From Nostoc cf. commune SO-36 (GTDB taxonomy: Bacteria; Cyanobacteriota; Cyanobacteriia; Cyanobacteriales; Nostocaceae), in assembly GCF_023734775.1 (NCBI RefSeq), contig NZ_AP025732.1:2548501-2612500 (forward strand): 64,000 bases of DNA, in the 5' to 3' direction. Shown here piece after piece: positions 53,073-61,817 of this stretch. The position numbers and the translations under genes were made by a program. The notes beneath the pieces are model-generated. The model made no database searches, was not told where the DNA came from, and saw nothing but the letters and a program-made list of their open reading frames with translations. Every line of letters begins with the position of its first letter. Positions within the stretch are counted from its first letter, which is position 1.

Positions 53073-53808
53073 GGTATATTCTCATCGATTGTGAATTTAA
53101 GGGCACTGACAATCAGATGTAGCTGAAGATAGTTAATACCTGTGGTATATTACTACAATTTCATGATATTTGAAATAATATTCAGATCGATTTTTTAAAT
53201 TATGAGTTTAAATTGTATACTTCAATAAGTTCGTATTAAAGGCTTTAGTGCTTAAAACAAACTCTCAAAAGTAGCTTGAAAAAACAATATAAACAGGAGT
53301 CAGGAGTCAGAATACAGGAGTCAGAATACTCCACCCATGAAGGGATGGAGTTTTAATTAGGAGGAATATTTTAATTCTTTTCGCGCCACTTGCGGGCAAG
53401 GTTTTAAGCCAATATTCAGACGCTCTCTACGAGACGCTAAAAGCGTAGCTTGCTTCCCTGTAAGGGTACGAGTACTCGCTCTAAGAGAAGCATCCCGAAG
53501 GGTATACGCTGCGCTATCAACCACTCGTACAGAAGTCATGCTGAATTCTGACTCCTGATTTCTGAATTCTTCTTATAAAATATTAAGTAAATTATTTTAA
53601 ACTTTAAAAATTATTGGAAAGTGTAGAGACGTGATTAATTACGTCTCTACAAAAATTCTACTAATCAAGCTGATACTCTATTGTCTAACCTTTGCTCAGG
53701 TAATATCAAAAGAGTGTAGCTTAGTTTTCAAGCAACTCAAATTTTTCTGCAAAAATGGAATCCATCCCATTTACATCCCTAAACTTTCTGCAAAAAATTT
53801 ATGAATTG
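53073..53808. other. Repeat-rich spacer with an IS-end-like hairpin
   Basis: This 736-bp region has no supported gene. It holds GGAGTCAG repeat units (53297-53325 and 53540-53570), a hairpin ACTCCACCCATGAAGGGATG GAGT at 53328-53351 that resembles IS200/IS605 right ends, and a cluster of SDR-like sequences (CTCTACGAGACGCTAAAAGC, GAGAAGCATCCCGAAGGGTA) at 53425-53515. It also holds a palindrome GTAGAGACGTGATTAATTAC at 53622-53651. The minus-strand frame 53357-53539 reads mostly translated SDR sequence. Confidence 0.55.
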
Positions 53809-53991
53809 TTAGTCAATGCTTTTCTTGACATTATCTTTTACGTCTTCAATTCCGTGACGTACTTCGCTTTCAGCTTGCTTTGCTTTACCTTTGGCTTTAT
53901 CTTCAGGATCTCCAGTCACATTTCCTAACGCTTCTTGCGCTTTACCTTCAACATTTTTAGCAGCTGCCTTTGCGCGATCTTCTATGCTCAT
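53809..53991 (-). CDS. CsbD family stress protein
   Basis: The protein has 60 residues from ATG 53991 (MSIEDRAKAAAKNVEGKAQE). An ATG seven codons upstream is in frame but its extension is not conserved. The sequence is a single hydrophilic helix-rich CsbD domain (GNVTGDPEDKAKGKAKQAES). CsbD proteins are sigma-B general stress proteins in Bacillus; in cyanobacteria they are often induced by stress. The function is unknown. Confidence 0.88.
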   Translation of the reverse strand: MSIEDRAKAAAKNVEGKAQEALGNVTGDPEDKAKGKAKQAESEVRHGIEDVKDNVKKSID

Positions 53992-54359
53992 TTTGTACTC
54001 CTGATTTGACAAAAAATTATTTCAAAGCTATAAACTAACTTTGAAATATTTTGTGATTGCCTTTACAGACTAACTTAAAGTTTTTGTTAAAGCCTTCTAC
54101 CACAAGACATATTCTAAGAATTCGTAATGACGCTCGTTCTTCGCTAACGTAATTCGTAATTTGTAATTCAGAAAGGTAATTGTAGTAAGCGTTCTGGCTG
54201 TTGGTTGAATATAAAATAAAGTAAGGATAGCTTAGTTTCTATGCTAAAAGACATAGAAAAAATGCAAGTATCATAATCTCTACTTTTAAATTTCTAGCTA
54301 AAAAAAACCCAGTTCTTGCACGGAACTGGGTTATAAAGTTATAGGGATATTTTATTTGT
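53992..54359. other. Spacer upstream of csbD
   Basis: This AT-rich region contains the csbD promoter, an SDR-like TCGTTCTTCGCTAACG stretch near 54132 and the terminator at 54301. No gene was seen. Confidence 0.5.
54301..54332 (-). terminator. Rho-independent terminator
   Basis: On the minus strand the stem AACCCAGTTC/GAACTGGGTT with a 7-base loop is followed by seven T residues. It ends the RPIG-repeat gene, whose stop is at 54360. Confidence 0.85.
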
Positions 54360-54824
54360 CTAATCAAGGAAACCCATCAGACTTTCAGAGTTGTCAACCT
54401 CATTTGATGCTATTGGACGATTACCGAAGGTGGAATAGCTTTCATCAATTACCAATAAACTTGAGCCAATTGGACGAATCCCAGAGAGATTGATACTTTC
54501 AACCACTTGGAATGTATTAGCACCAATAGGACGAATGCCCATTGAGTTATAGGTTTCAACTACTTCTAATGTACTGGTGCTAACGGGACGCACCCCAGCA
54601 ATTGACAGGTGTTCAGCAACTTCTAAGTCGCTAGCGCCTATGGGACGAATTCCAGAAATGGCGAGTGTCCCAGAAGCTCCCACTGGCAGTTCATTAACTT
54701 CCTCGACTTTATCTCCATTCAAGCTCTGGTCTTGTTGATTTCCAACTTCTTCTGTAGCTTCTCCTGGAGACTTGGCAGACTTTTGCCGAGAACTGGTTGC
54801 TTTGCCAGTGTTGCTAATAGTCAT
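54360..54824 (-). CDS. RPIG tandem-repeat protein
   Basis: The protein has 154 residues. A polar head (MTISNTGKATSSRQKSAKSP) is followed by four complete and one partial 19-residue units, G[IV]RP[IV]G[AS]-x-x-L-x-V-x-E plus six variable residues, for example GIRPIGASDLEVAEHLSIA. The periodicity would fit a solenoid or a repeated binding motif. There is no signal peptide or membrane segment. I do not recognise the function. It has a strong terminator and its own promoter region. Confidence 0.7.
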   Translation of the reverse strand: MTISNTGKATSSRQKSAKSPGEATEEVGNQQDQSLNGDKVEEVNELPVGASGTLAISGIRPIGASDLEVAEHLSIAGVRPVSTSTLEVVETYNSMGIRPIGANTFQVVESINLSGIRPIGSSLLVIDESYSTFGNRPIASNEVDNSESLMGFLD

Positions 54825-55077
54825 AAACGAAAACCTCTAGTTTGTTAATTGAATTTTACAATAATTAAGGAAAGATGAAATTTTTTCCCATATACTTTAG
54901 AGTTTAACCTTAAACAACCTCATATAGATATAAGAATGTTTAAAACTGATACATAAGTAAATTTAAATAAATAATTTTTGTAAAGAACTATTACTATTTA
55001 TTTGCTCTAATAACCCCGCTAGAATGGATACAGGGCGGAATCGTCACCATGAGATAGGGTATTTTCAGCAAAACTGT

Positions 55078-57075
55078 ATGACAGAATTTTGTCTTCAAGC
55101 TCCCTTTAGTCCGACAGGCGATCAACCACAAGCGATCGCACAATTAACTGCTAGTATCCAATCAGGCAACCGTTACCAAACTTTACTAGGAGCCACTGGA
55201 ACTGGTAAGACATTTTCGGTAGCAGCAGTTATTGAGAAAATTGGCAAGCCTACTTTAGTTCTGGCACATAATAAAACCCTTGCAGCCCAGCTTTGTAACG
55301 AGTTGCGAGATTTCTTCCCCAACAACGCAGTTGAGTATTTTGTCAGCTACTACGATTATTATCAGCCAGAAGCGTATATTCCTGTTACCGATACTTATAT
55401 TGAAAAAACGGCAGCGATTAATGATGAAATAGATATGTTGCGGCACTCAGCGACGCGATCGCTATTTGAACGCCGTGATGTCATTGTCGTTGCTTCCATC
55501 AGTTGCATCTACGGTTTAGGAATGCCAGCAGAATATCTCAAAGCTGCCATCCCTCTCCAGATAGGTATGGAAGTAAATCAACGCCAAATTTTACGAGATT
55601 TGGCAAATGTTCAATATAGCCGCAACGACATAGAAATGGGTCGGGGAAAATTTCGCGTCCGTGGTGATGTCTTAGAAATTGGCCCAGCTTATGAAGACCG
55701 AATTATTCGCGTCGAATTTTTTGGTGATGAAATTGACGCGATTCGTTACATTGATCCGGTAACAGGTGAAATTCTCAAGAGTTTGGAAGCGGTGAATGTT
55801 TACCCAGCACGCCACTTTGTCACCCCAGAAGAACGGTTAGAAGTAGCTTGTAATGACATCGCAGCAGAATTAAAACAGCAAAAACTAGACTTAGAACAAG
55901 CTGGGAAACTATTAGAAGCGCAACGCATAGATCAGCGTACACGCTATGACCTAGAAATGCTGCGCGAAGTAGGTTACTGCAACGGCGTTGAGAATTATTC
56001 TCGTCACTTAGCAGGAAGACAAGCTGGAGAATCACCAGAATGTTTAATTGATTATTTTCCTAAAGATTGGCTACTAGTTATAGATGAATCTCACGTTACA
56101 GTGCCACAAATTCGCGGGATGTATAACGGCGATCAAGCTAGAAAAAAAGTTTTAATTGAACATGGATTTCGGCTTCCTAGTGCTGCTGATAACCGTCCTT
56201 TGAAAGCCGAGGAATTTTGGGAAAAAGTAAATCAGTGTATTTTTGTTTCCGCAACTCCCGGAAATTGGGAATTAGAAATTTCTGAAGACCATGTAGTTGA
56301 GCAAGTAATTAGACCAACTGGGGTGGTTGATCCAGAAATTTCAGTGCGTCCTACAGAAGGACAAATTGATGATTTGTTGGGAGAAATTAAAGATAGAGCC
56401 GATCGCCATGAACGAGTGTTAATTACCACATTAACTAAACGTATGGCGGAAGATTTAACCGAATATTTGCAAGACCACGGTATCAGAGTAAGATATTTAC
56501 ATTCAGAGATTACTTCTATTGAGCGCATTGAAATTTTACAGAACTTGCGCGAGGGGAAATTTGATGTATTAGTTGGTGTGAATTTGCTGCGGGAAGGTTT
56601 AGATTTACCTGAAGTTTCCTTAGTAGCAATTATGGATGCAGATAAAGAAGGTTTCTTACGAACCGAGCGTTCCTTAATTCAAACTATTGGTAGAGCCGCG
56701 CGTCACGTCCAGGGGCAAGCGATTTTGTATGCCGATAATATGACAGGTAGCATGATTAAAGCTATTGATGAAACAGATAGACGGCGTGGAATTCAAACGG
56801 CACATAATCGACTGCATGGGATTACACCACAACCAATTGTCAAAAAATCAAGTAATGCGATTTTGGCTTTTTTAGATGTATCTCGGCGGTTAAATGCAAC
56901 TGACTTGAAAGTTGTAGATGAACATATAGATGAACTGCCATTAGAACAGATTCCAGGGTTGATTACTCTGTTAGAAACGCAGATGAAAGAGGCGGCAAAG
57001 AAACTGGAATTTGAAGAGGCGGGGAAATTGCGCGATCGCATTAAACATCTGCGGGATAAAATGCTAGGACGTTAA
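55078..57075 (+). CDS. uvrB: Excinuclease ABC subunit B
   Basis: UvrB is the DNA-damage-verifying helicase of nucleotide excision repair. The protein has 665 residues from ATG 55078 ([20 protein letters not shown]); a longer frame from 55024 adds 18 non-conserved residues. Motifs are Walker [19 protein letters not shown], the beta-hairpin [12 protein letters not shown], Walker [15 protein letters not shown], motif [14 protein letters not shown], and the C-terminal UVR domain ([17 protein letters not shown]). All intact. Its last 59 bases are duplicated at 57956. Confidence 0.97.
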   Translation: MTEFCLQAPFSPTGDQPQAIAQLTASIQSGNRYQTLLGATGTGKTFSVAAVIEKIGKPTLVLAHNKTLAAQLCNELRDFFPNNAVEYFVSYYDYYQPEAYIPVTDTYIEKTAAINDEIDMLRHSATRSLFERRDVIVVASISCIYGLGMPAEYLKAAIPLQIGMEVNQRQILRDLANVQYSRNDIEMGRGKFRVRGDVLEIGPAYEDRIIRVEFFGDEIDAIRYIDPVTGEILKSLEAVNVYPARHFVTPEERLEVACNDIAAELKQQKLDLEQAGKLLEAQRIDQRTRYDLEMLREVGYCNGVENYSRHLAGRQAGESPECLIDYFPKDWLLVIDESHVTVPQIRGMYNGDQARKKVLIEHGFRLPSAADNRPLKAEEFWEKVNQCIFVSATPGNWELEISEDHVVEQVIRPTGVVDPEISVRPTEGQIDDLLGEIKDRADRHERVLITTLTKRMAEDLTEYLQDHGIRVRYLHSEITSIERIEILQNLREGKFDVLVGVNLLREGLDLPEVSLVAIMDADKEGFLRTERSLIQTIGRAARHVQGQAILYADNMTGSMIKAIDETDRRRGIQTAHNRLHGITPQPIVKKSSNAILAFLDVSRRLNATDLKVVDEHIDELPLEQIPGLITLLETQMKEAAKKLEFEEAGKLRDRIKHLRDKMLGR

Positions 57076-57090
57076 CCTAAATCTTATGCT
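57032..57090 (+). repeat. Direct repeat, left copy (uvrB 3' end)
   Basis: This 59-bp sequence starting with HIP1 (GCGATCGCATTAAACATCTG) recurs at 57956-58014 with one mismatch. The left copy is the native uvrB end. It also carries an ATG (57086) and MLISI-stop, a broken version of the Uma2 start MLTNI. Confidence 0.95.
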
Positions 57091-57160
57091 TATCAGCATA
57101 TAAAAGTTATTACGTCAACAGATAGTTTCAAGATATTATAAAGGTAGATTCTAAGAGGGG

Positions 57161-57541
57161 ATGGACATGACTCTAGGAGCAAATAAGAAGTCATCCATTA
57201 TTCGTACAGAGCGAGGACTCACGATCGCAGGCACACGTATCACCCTCTACGACGTGATAGACTATATGACGGCTGAATATCCGCCTCAGTTTATCCAAGG
57301 ATTATTTGATCTGACAGAGGAACAAATTAACGCTGCTTTGGCTTACATTGAGACTAATCGCGCAGAGGTAGAAGCGGAGTATCAGCAAATTCTCAAAGAA
57401 GCCGAAGAACTCCAGCAATACTACCAAGAGCAAAATCGTGAGCTAGTTGCCCGAATTGCAGCACAACCGCCCAAACCTGGAACTGAAGCCGCGTGGGAAA
57501 AACTCCGGGCAGCGAAGGCAAAGCGCGAATCTAAGATATGA
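57161..57541 (+). CDS. DUF433-type antitoxin
   Basis: The protein has 126 residues. The DUF433 winged-helix core is IIRTERGLTIAGTRITLYDV followed by PPQFIQGLFDLTEEQINAAL. After residue 70 it becomes a charged helical tail (EVEAEYQQILKEAEELQQYY) that probably holds the toxin. Its stop overlaps the next gene start by ATGA. The pair is a VapBC-like module. Confidence 0.85.
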   Translation: MDMTLGANKKSSIIRTERGLTIAGTRITLYDVIDYMTAEYPPQFIQGLFDLTEEQINAALAYIETNRAEVEAEYQQILKEAEELQQYYQEQNRELVARIAAQPPKPGTEAAWEKLRAAKAKRESKI

Positions 57542-57933
57542 TTTTTTTGATCGATCATAATCTCAAAGGTCATGCCCTAATTTTCTTTGGTGCGATCGCC
57601 ATTCAAGGCTGGCTCGATATAATTCCGATTCGGTTTGTCACCTTTGCAGAAATGGATTTATCGATCGAAAGTGATGACAGGGTTGTTTGGCGATTAGCTC
57701 AGGAGAATCAGATGATTTTGCTTACAGCTAATCGCAGCATGAAAGGGAAAGACTCGCTCGAACAAGTCATGCGTGAAGAAAATATCTCAGCATCGTTACC
57801 CGTAATCACAATTGCCAATGCTGATAGATTGCTAAACGACTCTGAATATCGAAATCGGTGTGTTGAAAGTTTGATTGAAATCGTTCTTGCTATTGATAGT
57901 TATCGAGGTACAAGGCGAATCTTCATTCTGTAA
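57538..57933 (+). CDS. DUF5615 PIN-like toxin
   Basis: The protein has 131 residues. The PIN-like strand-Asp pattern is MIFLIDHNLKGHALIFFG, and the later MILLTANRSMKGKDSLEQVM matches DUF5615. The acidic set is partly divergent (LIDHN instead of LLDEN). It overlaps the DUF433 gene by 4 bases. A likely RNase toxin. Confidence 0.8.
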   Translation: MIFLIDHNLKGHALIFFGAIAIQGWLDIIPIRFVTFAEMDLSIESDDRVVWRLAQENQMILLTANRSMKGKDSLEQVMREENISASLPVITIANADRLLNDSEYRNRCVESLIEIVLAIDSYRGTRRIFIL

Positions 57934-57955
57934 TGTAGTTAACTATTCGTTCATT

Positions 57956-58014
57956 GCGATCGCATTAAACATCTGCGGGATAAAATGCTAGGACGTTAAC
58001 CTGAATCTTATGCT
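57956..58014 (+). repeat. Direct repeat, right copy
   Basis: This is the second copy of the uvrB 3' end. It runs into the Uma2 gene, whose ATG at 58010 lies inside it. It differs from the left copy by one base near the end. Confidence 0.95.
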
Positions 58015-58570
58015 CACCAATATTCGCCTAATTAGTGTTCAAGAATATCACCAAATGGCGGAAATGGGGATTTTTCATCCTGAAGAACGCTTAGAATTAA
58101 TCGCGGGACAAATCATTAGAATGTCAGCAAAAGGTACTGCTCACGAATCAGCAATTACCCGCACAGAAAGGTTATTACGTCAACGTTTGGGTGACAAAGT
58201 TTTATTAAGAATCCAGTCACCAGTGCAACTTGACGATTACTCAGAACCAGAACCAGATATTTCAGTGGTGAAGCTGAATCCATTAGATTATGAGGATCAT
58301 CATCCCGATGCTTCCGAAGTATTTTTACTGATTGAAATAGCTGATTCCAGTCTCAAATATGATCGCGAAGTCAAAGCGATGGCTTATGCTAAGTCAGGGA
58401 TTATTGAGTACTGGATTTTAGATGTAAATGGACGTAAATTGTATATGTATCGTCTTCCCAGTCCAGACGGCTATCACAGTGAGAGCATACTTGCAGAGGA
58501 TGTGACAATTTCACCTTTACCTTTCCCTGATTGTGCGATCACTATTCGGGAACTATTGCGAAAAATCTGA
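58010..58570 (+). CDS. Uma2 family endonuclease-like protein (DUF820)
   Basis: The protein has 186 residues of the PD-(D/E)XK-type Uma2 family. Motifs are FHPEERLELIAGQIIRMSAK, the Asp in SEPEPDISVVK, and VFLLIEIADSSLKYDREVKA, with E-x-A in the place of the usual E-x-K. Cyanobacteria carry dozens of these; their role is not established. It begins within the duplicated 59-bp sequence behind the DUF433/DUF5615 module. Confidence 0.88.
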   Translation: MLTNIRLISVQEYHQMAEMGIFHPEERLELIAGQIIRMSAKGTAHESAITRTERLLRQRLGDKVLLRIQSPVQLDDYSEPEPDISVVKLNPLDYEDHHPDASEVFLLIEIADSSLKYDREVKAMAYAKSGIIEYWILDVNGRKLYMYRLPSPDGYHSESILAEDVTISPLPFPDCAITIRELLRKI

Positions 58571-58660
58571 GAGGCGATCGCCAGAAAGCTTTTTGTTAGC
58601 ATTAAGGTGAAATTGCCGCAAGAATTAGTTCTGGGACAATTAGGTTTAAGTTAAAACGCT

Positions 58661-59662
58661 ATGGGCATTAGGTGTGAAGGAACTGCAAAACTAAGAATTC
58701 TGGAGACGGATGAAGTTTTTGAGGTTAATCCTGATGATTTAGAGTGGGAGTTTGTTGAAGCTGATGAGAGATCAATGGGGGCAGAATTACATTATTGTGC
58801 AGCATTCTACTTTTACAGTGAGCAAGAGGGATTTGAAGTAAAGGTTGAATGGGACGCTTGGGAGTATCCAATTGGATCTATTGGGTGCAGTGATGCGGAA
58901 TGCGAGGGCTGCGAACTGCTACAAGATTTCTATATCTATTCAGACAGCCTTGAAGAAATTGAACTAACTTTTCCTGAACCTGTATCTCCAAAAGCTATCG
59001 CAGAGGCATTCAGCGAATTAAAGGTCAAGATACAGGATGAGTACAATAGTGAGCTTTTTCTCAAGGAGTATAAACTACTAGACGACGGTTCAATGATGAT
59101 CAGAGTCGCCTATCCATCACGAATTTCAGATGGTGACAGAATTATCAGACAACCCTTGGAGCAAAGAGTTCGTGAGTTGGAGAATGAAAATGCCCATCTA
59201 AAAGGAAAGCTTAAATCTAACGATTCAGAAATGGCGAGACTCGAAAGACTTCTTGCAGCACCCAAAGTGGAAATTAAAAATTCTGGCAATCTTCAAATAG
59301 GAAGCAACAATAGCATGAGCGACAATCGCACAATTAATACAAATGGCGGTAATTACTATGAATCAATTAACACAAAAGGTGGTAATTATGTTCAAGGTAA
59401 CTACATCAACATGAGCCAAGATCTGACTCAAGCCGCATCTCAGATTCAAGAACTGATAGAACAACTGCAAAACAGTGGTGTAGCAGTTGATGTTGCTCAG
59501 GAGGAGGTAGCGAGGGATGTAGCGACTCAAGCTCAGAATAATCCTACGGTGAGGGATAAATTAATAAAATGGGGACAATCACTGGGAGACGCAACGATAA
59601 GTGATGTAGTCAAGGGTGTTGTCAAACTTGGGATTCGTTCAGTAGGAATTCCATTGCCATAA
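58661..59662 (+). CDS. Coiled-coil protein with GGNY repeats, unknown function
   Basis: The protein has 333 residues. The N-terminal 160 form a beta-rich domain with a Cys cluster (CSDAECEGCELL). A coiled coil (about 165-200, LEQRVRELENENAHLKGKLK) follows. Then comes a Gly/Asn-rich stretch (TNGGNYYESINTKGGNYVQG NYINMSQD) and a helical tail that ends DATISDVVKGVVKLGIRSVG. This GGNY plus 'QDLTQAASQIQELIEQLQ' tail is shared by many cyanobacterial proteins linked to effector-type domains. Possibly a sensor or a partner protein; no enzyme motif was seen. Confidence 0.6.
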   Translation: MGIRCEGTAKLRILETDEVFEVNPDDLEWEFVEADERSMGAELHYCAAFYFYSEQEGFEVKVEWDAWEYPIGSIGCSDAECEGCELLQDFYIYSDSLEEIELTFPEPVSPKAIAEAFSELKVKIQDEYNSELFLKEYKLLDDGSMMIRVAYPSRISDGDRIIRQPLEQRVRELENENAHLKGKLKSNDSEMARLERLLAAPKVEIKNSGNLQIGSNNSMSDNRTINTNGGNYYESINTKGGNYVQGNYINMSQDLTQAASQIQELIEQLQNSGVAVDVAQEEVARDVATQAQNNPTVRDKLIKWGQSLGDATISDVVKGVVKLGIRSVGIPLP

Positions 59663-59742
59663 AATCGATTAACACCGAAAAATAAAATCTCTTCCAGAAA
59701 TTTCCTTAAAATTACAAGTAGGAGAACCTCTCAGGAGAAATC

Positions 59743-59973
59743 ATGGCTATTGATGCAGAAATTTTACAAACACTAGATCAAATGCCAGAGCCACTTAAAC
59801 AAGAACTCTTGCATTATGCCAAATATTTAATTGAGAATTATTCAAAGGCTGTTTCCCAAGAGAGTTTACTACAACAAAAGCGTCGATCTGGCATCTTAAA
59901 AGGAACTTTTGTTTTACCTTTGCCTGATGACTTTGATGAACCTCTGGAAGTTTTTAAGGAATATATGGAATGA
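59743..59973 (+). CDS. DUF2281-type antitoxin
   Basis: The protein has 76 residues. MAIDAEILQTLDQMPEPLKQ and ELLHYAKYLIENY form a helical DUF2281 N-terminus, and the tail contains GILKGTFVLPLPDDFDEPLE. It overlaps the PIN gene by ATGA at 59970. Confidence 0.88.
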   Translation: MAIDAEILQTLDQMPEPLKQELLHYAKYLIENYSKAVSQESLLQQKRRSGILKGTFVLPLPDDFDEPLEVFKEYME

Positions 59974-60356
59974 GTGCTTTCCTTTTAGATACTCATGCCT
60001 TTATCTGGCTAACTGAAAATGACTCCAGTCTTCCAGATAATCTGAGGATAATGATCAATACCGCAGATATAGTTTATCTCAGCATCGCTAGTCTTTGGGA
60101 AATTGCCATTAAATTGAACCTTGGCAAATTATCGCTTCAACAGAGCTATGAAACAATAGGTTCTGCAATCGATACTTCAGATATTCTCATACTTCCGATA
60201 TGTTTTGCCGATACGCTTCAAGTTCGGAATCTCCCGCAACATCATGGCGATCCATTTGACCGGATGTTGATTGCACAGGCTATGAATCACTCCTTAATTA
60301 TTATTAGCAGGGATAAAAAATTCGATGCTTATTCTGTTCAGAGGATGTGGGAATAG
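59970..60356 (+). CDS. PIN-domain toxin (VapC-like)
   Basis: The protein has 128 residues. Acidic PIN residues are Asp7 in FLLDTHAFIWL, Glu in SLWEIAIKLNLGKL, Asp in HGDPFDRMLIAQA and Asp in IISRDKKFDAY. All are intact, so this is likely an active RNase toxin. It is paired with the DUF2281 antitoxin upstream. Confidence 0.92.
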   Translation: MSAFLLDTHAFIWLTENDSSLPDNLRIMINTADIVYLSIASLWEIAIKLNLGKLSLQQSYETIGSAIDTSDILILPICFADTLQVRNLPQHHGDPFDRMLIAQAMNHSLIIISRDKKFDAYSVQRMWE

Positions 60357-60423
60357 TCATACCAAAAGAGAACGCCCTTTTTTCGCTATCCTAGATTAAG
60401 TCAATCATTGAGAGATCGCGCCG

Positions 60424-60713
60424 ATGGTTGCTTTACCCGATCGCATTTTGATGAGTGCAGAGGAATATCTGGTTTGGGAACCCACCCAAGAGGAACGCTA
60501 CGATTATTGGGATGGCGAAGTTGTGATGATGAGTGGTGCTATATGCAACCATAATCGGGTTTGTCTAAATTTCTTTAAACTTCTAGATAATGCCCTAGCC
60601 GATGTCTACGACGGGCTATTCGGTGTCGCACCTGTGAAGTGTACATTGTAGATGTGAAGGTTCAGATAGAACCGGGGCAAAAGTATTTTTATCCAGGTGT
60701 GGTGGGAATTTGA
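60424..60713 (+). pseudogene. Broken Uma2 family gene
   Basis: The first part reads MVALPDRILMSAEEYLVWEP and GEVVMMSGAICNHNRVCLNF, typical of Uma2. A short dispersed repeat (GATGTCTACGACGGGCTATT at 60601) interrupts it, after which the frame changes. The frame from 60633 gives CEVYIVDVKVQIEPGQKYFY before TGA at 60711. The C-terminal catalytic half is missing. It is not functional as read. Confidence 0.8.
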
Positions 60714-60975
60714 AAAAAACATGAGTAACCAAGGCTATATGAGAATTAACTAGCAGATATCATCCTATAGTCAATCTTAGATGAATAAAATTAACACTAT
60801 AGTCAAGCTCCTTTCTTCTCTAACTGGAAAATTATGGCATGATGCTTACTGCTTAAAAGTAAGTCCTACAATAAATCTCAAATATTAAACTGAGATCCAT
60901 CCACGAGGTAGAAGAAACTACTTACAAAATTCCGTATTGTAGAATTGCTGTCTTAAAAATCAGGAAAAAACGCTC

Positions 60976-61695
60976 GTGGTTCCAATTAAAGATAATAATC
61001 CGACAACAATCACGCCTTATGTAACTTATGGGCTGATTGCTGCCAACGTCCTCGCTTTTCTTTATGAAGCAAGTCTTCCCCCACAAGCATTAAATGGATT
61101 TTTACACCTTGCGGCTGTAGTTCCACGAGAACTCACCTTAAGCTTTGGAGGCATCTCTGTACATCAACCAGTGCCAGAGTGGGCAACTTTAATTACCTCA
61201 CAATTTTTACACGGTGGTTTCTTGCACTTAGCAGGTAATATGTTGTTTCTCTGGATTTTTGGTAACAACGTTGAAGATAAGTTAGGTCACGCCAAATATT
61301 TATTGTTTTATTTATCTTGCGGTATTTTAGCGTCGTTGACCCAGTGGTTCTTCGCTCAAGATTCTAGCATTCCTTCTTTGGGTGCGAGTGGTGCGATCGC
61401 AGGTGTGATGGGTGCATACATTCTCCGCTTTCCCAACGCTGAAGTTCTTGGTGTTGTACCTTTAGGGTTTTTCTTCCCGACTTTCCGTGTGCCGGCATAT
61501 TTCTTTTTAGGCTTCTGGTTTCTCGAACAAGCTTTCTACGGGCTTACTAGTCTGGAAGCACGTACCAATATCGGTATGGAAAGCGGCGGTATTGCCTATT
61601 GGGCCCATGCAGGCGGGTTTATATTTGGGGCAATTCTTGGCCCACTCTTAGGTTTATTTAGCGATAAATCCCAGGAAGAATCTTGGTACAAGTAA
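60976..61695 (+). CDS. Rhomboid family intramembrane serine protease
   Basis: The protein has 239 residues starting at GTG 60976 (MVPIKDNNPTTITPYVTYGL). The catalytic Ser is in SLGASGAIAGVMGAYIL, His in WAHAGGFIFGAILGPL, and HGGFLHLAGNMLFLWIFGNN is the usual loop. Six membrane helices. It cleaves transmembrane substrates; the targets are unknown. A frameshifted paralogue follows 122 bases downstream. Confidence 0.92.
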   Translation: MVPIKDNNPTTITPYVTYGLIAANVLAFLYEASLPPQALNGFLHLAAVVPRELTLSFGGISVHQPVPEWATLITSQFLHGGFLHLAGNMLFLWIFGNNVEDKLGHAKYLLFYLSCGILASLTQWFFAQDSSIPSLGASGAIAGVMGAYILRFPNAEVLGVVPLGFFFPTFRVPAYFFLGFWFLEQAFYGLTSLEARTNIGMESGGIAYWAHAGGFIFGAILGPLLGLFSDKSQEESWYK

Positions 61696-61817
61696 TATTG
61701 AATGCTACTTGAACCTCAATTATACTGCTTGATTTAATAGGTGAAATCGCCTAACCTTCGCAACTGCTAGCCTTACAAGCTATATTGCAGTTAGTCAATA
61801 ATTTAGGAAAAACACCT

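Noticed and set aside
53357..53539. Minus-strand 60-codon frame near an IS-end-like hairpin
   Set aside because: Most of it translates SDR sequences, and no TnpB or other family motif is visible.
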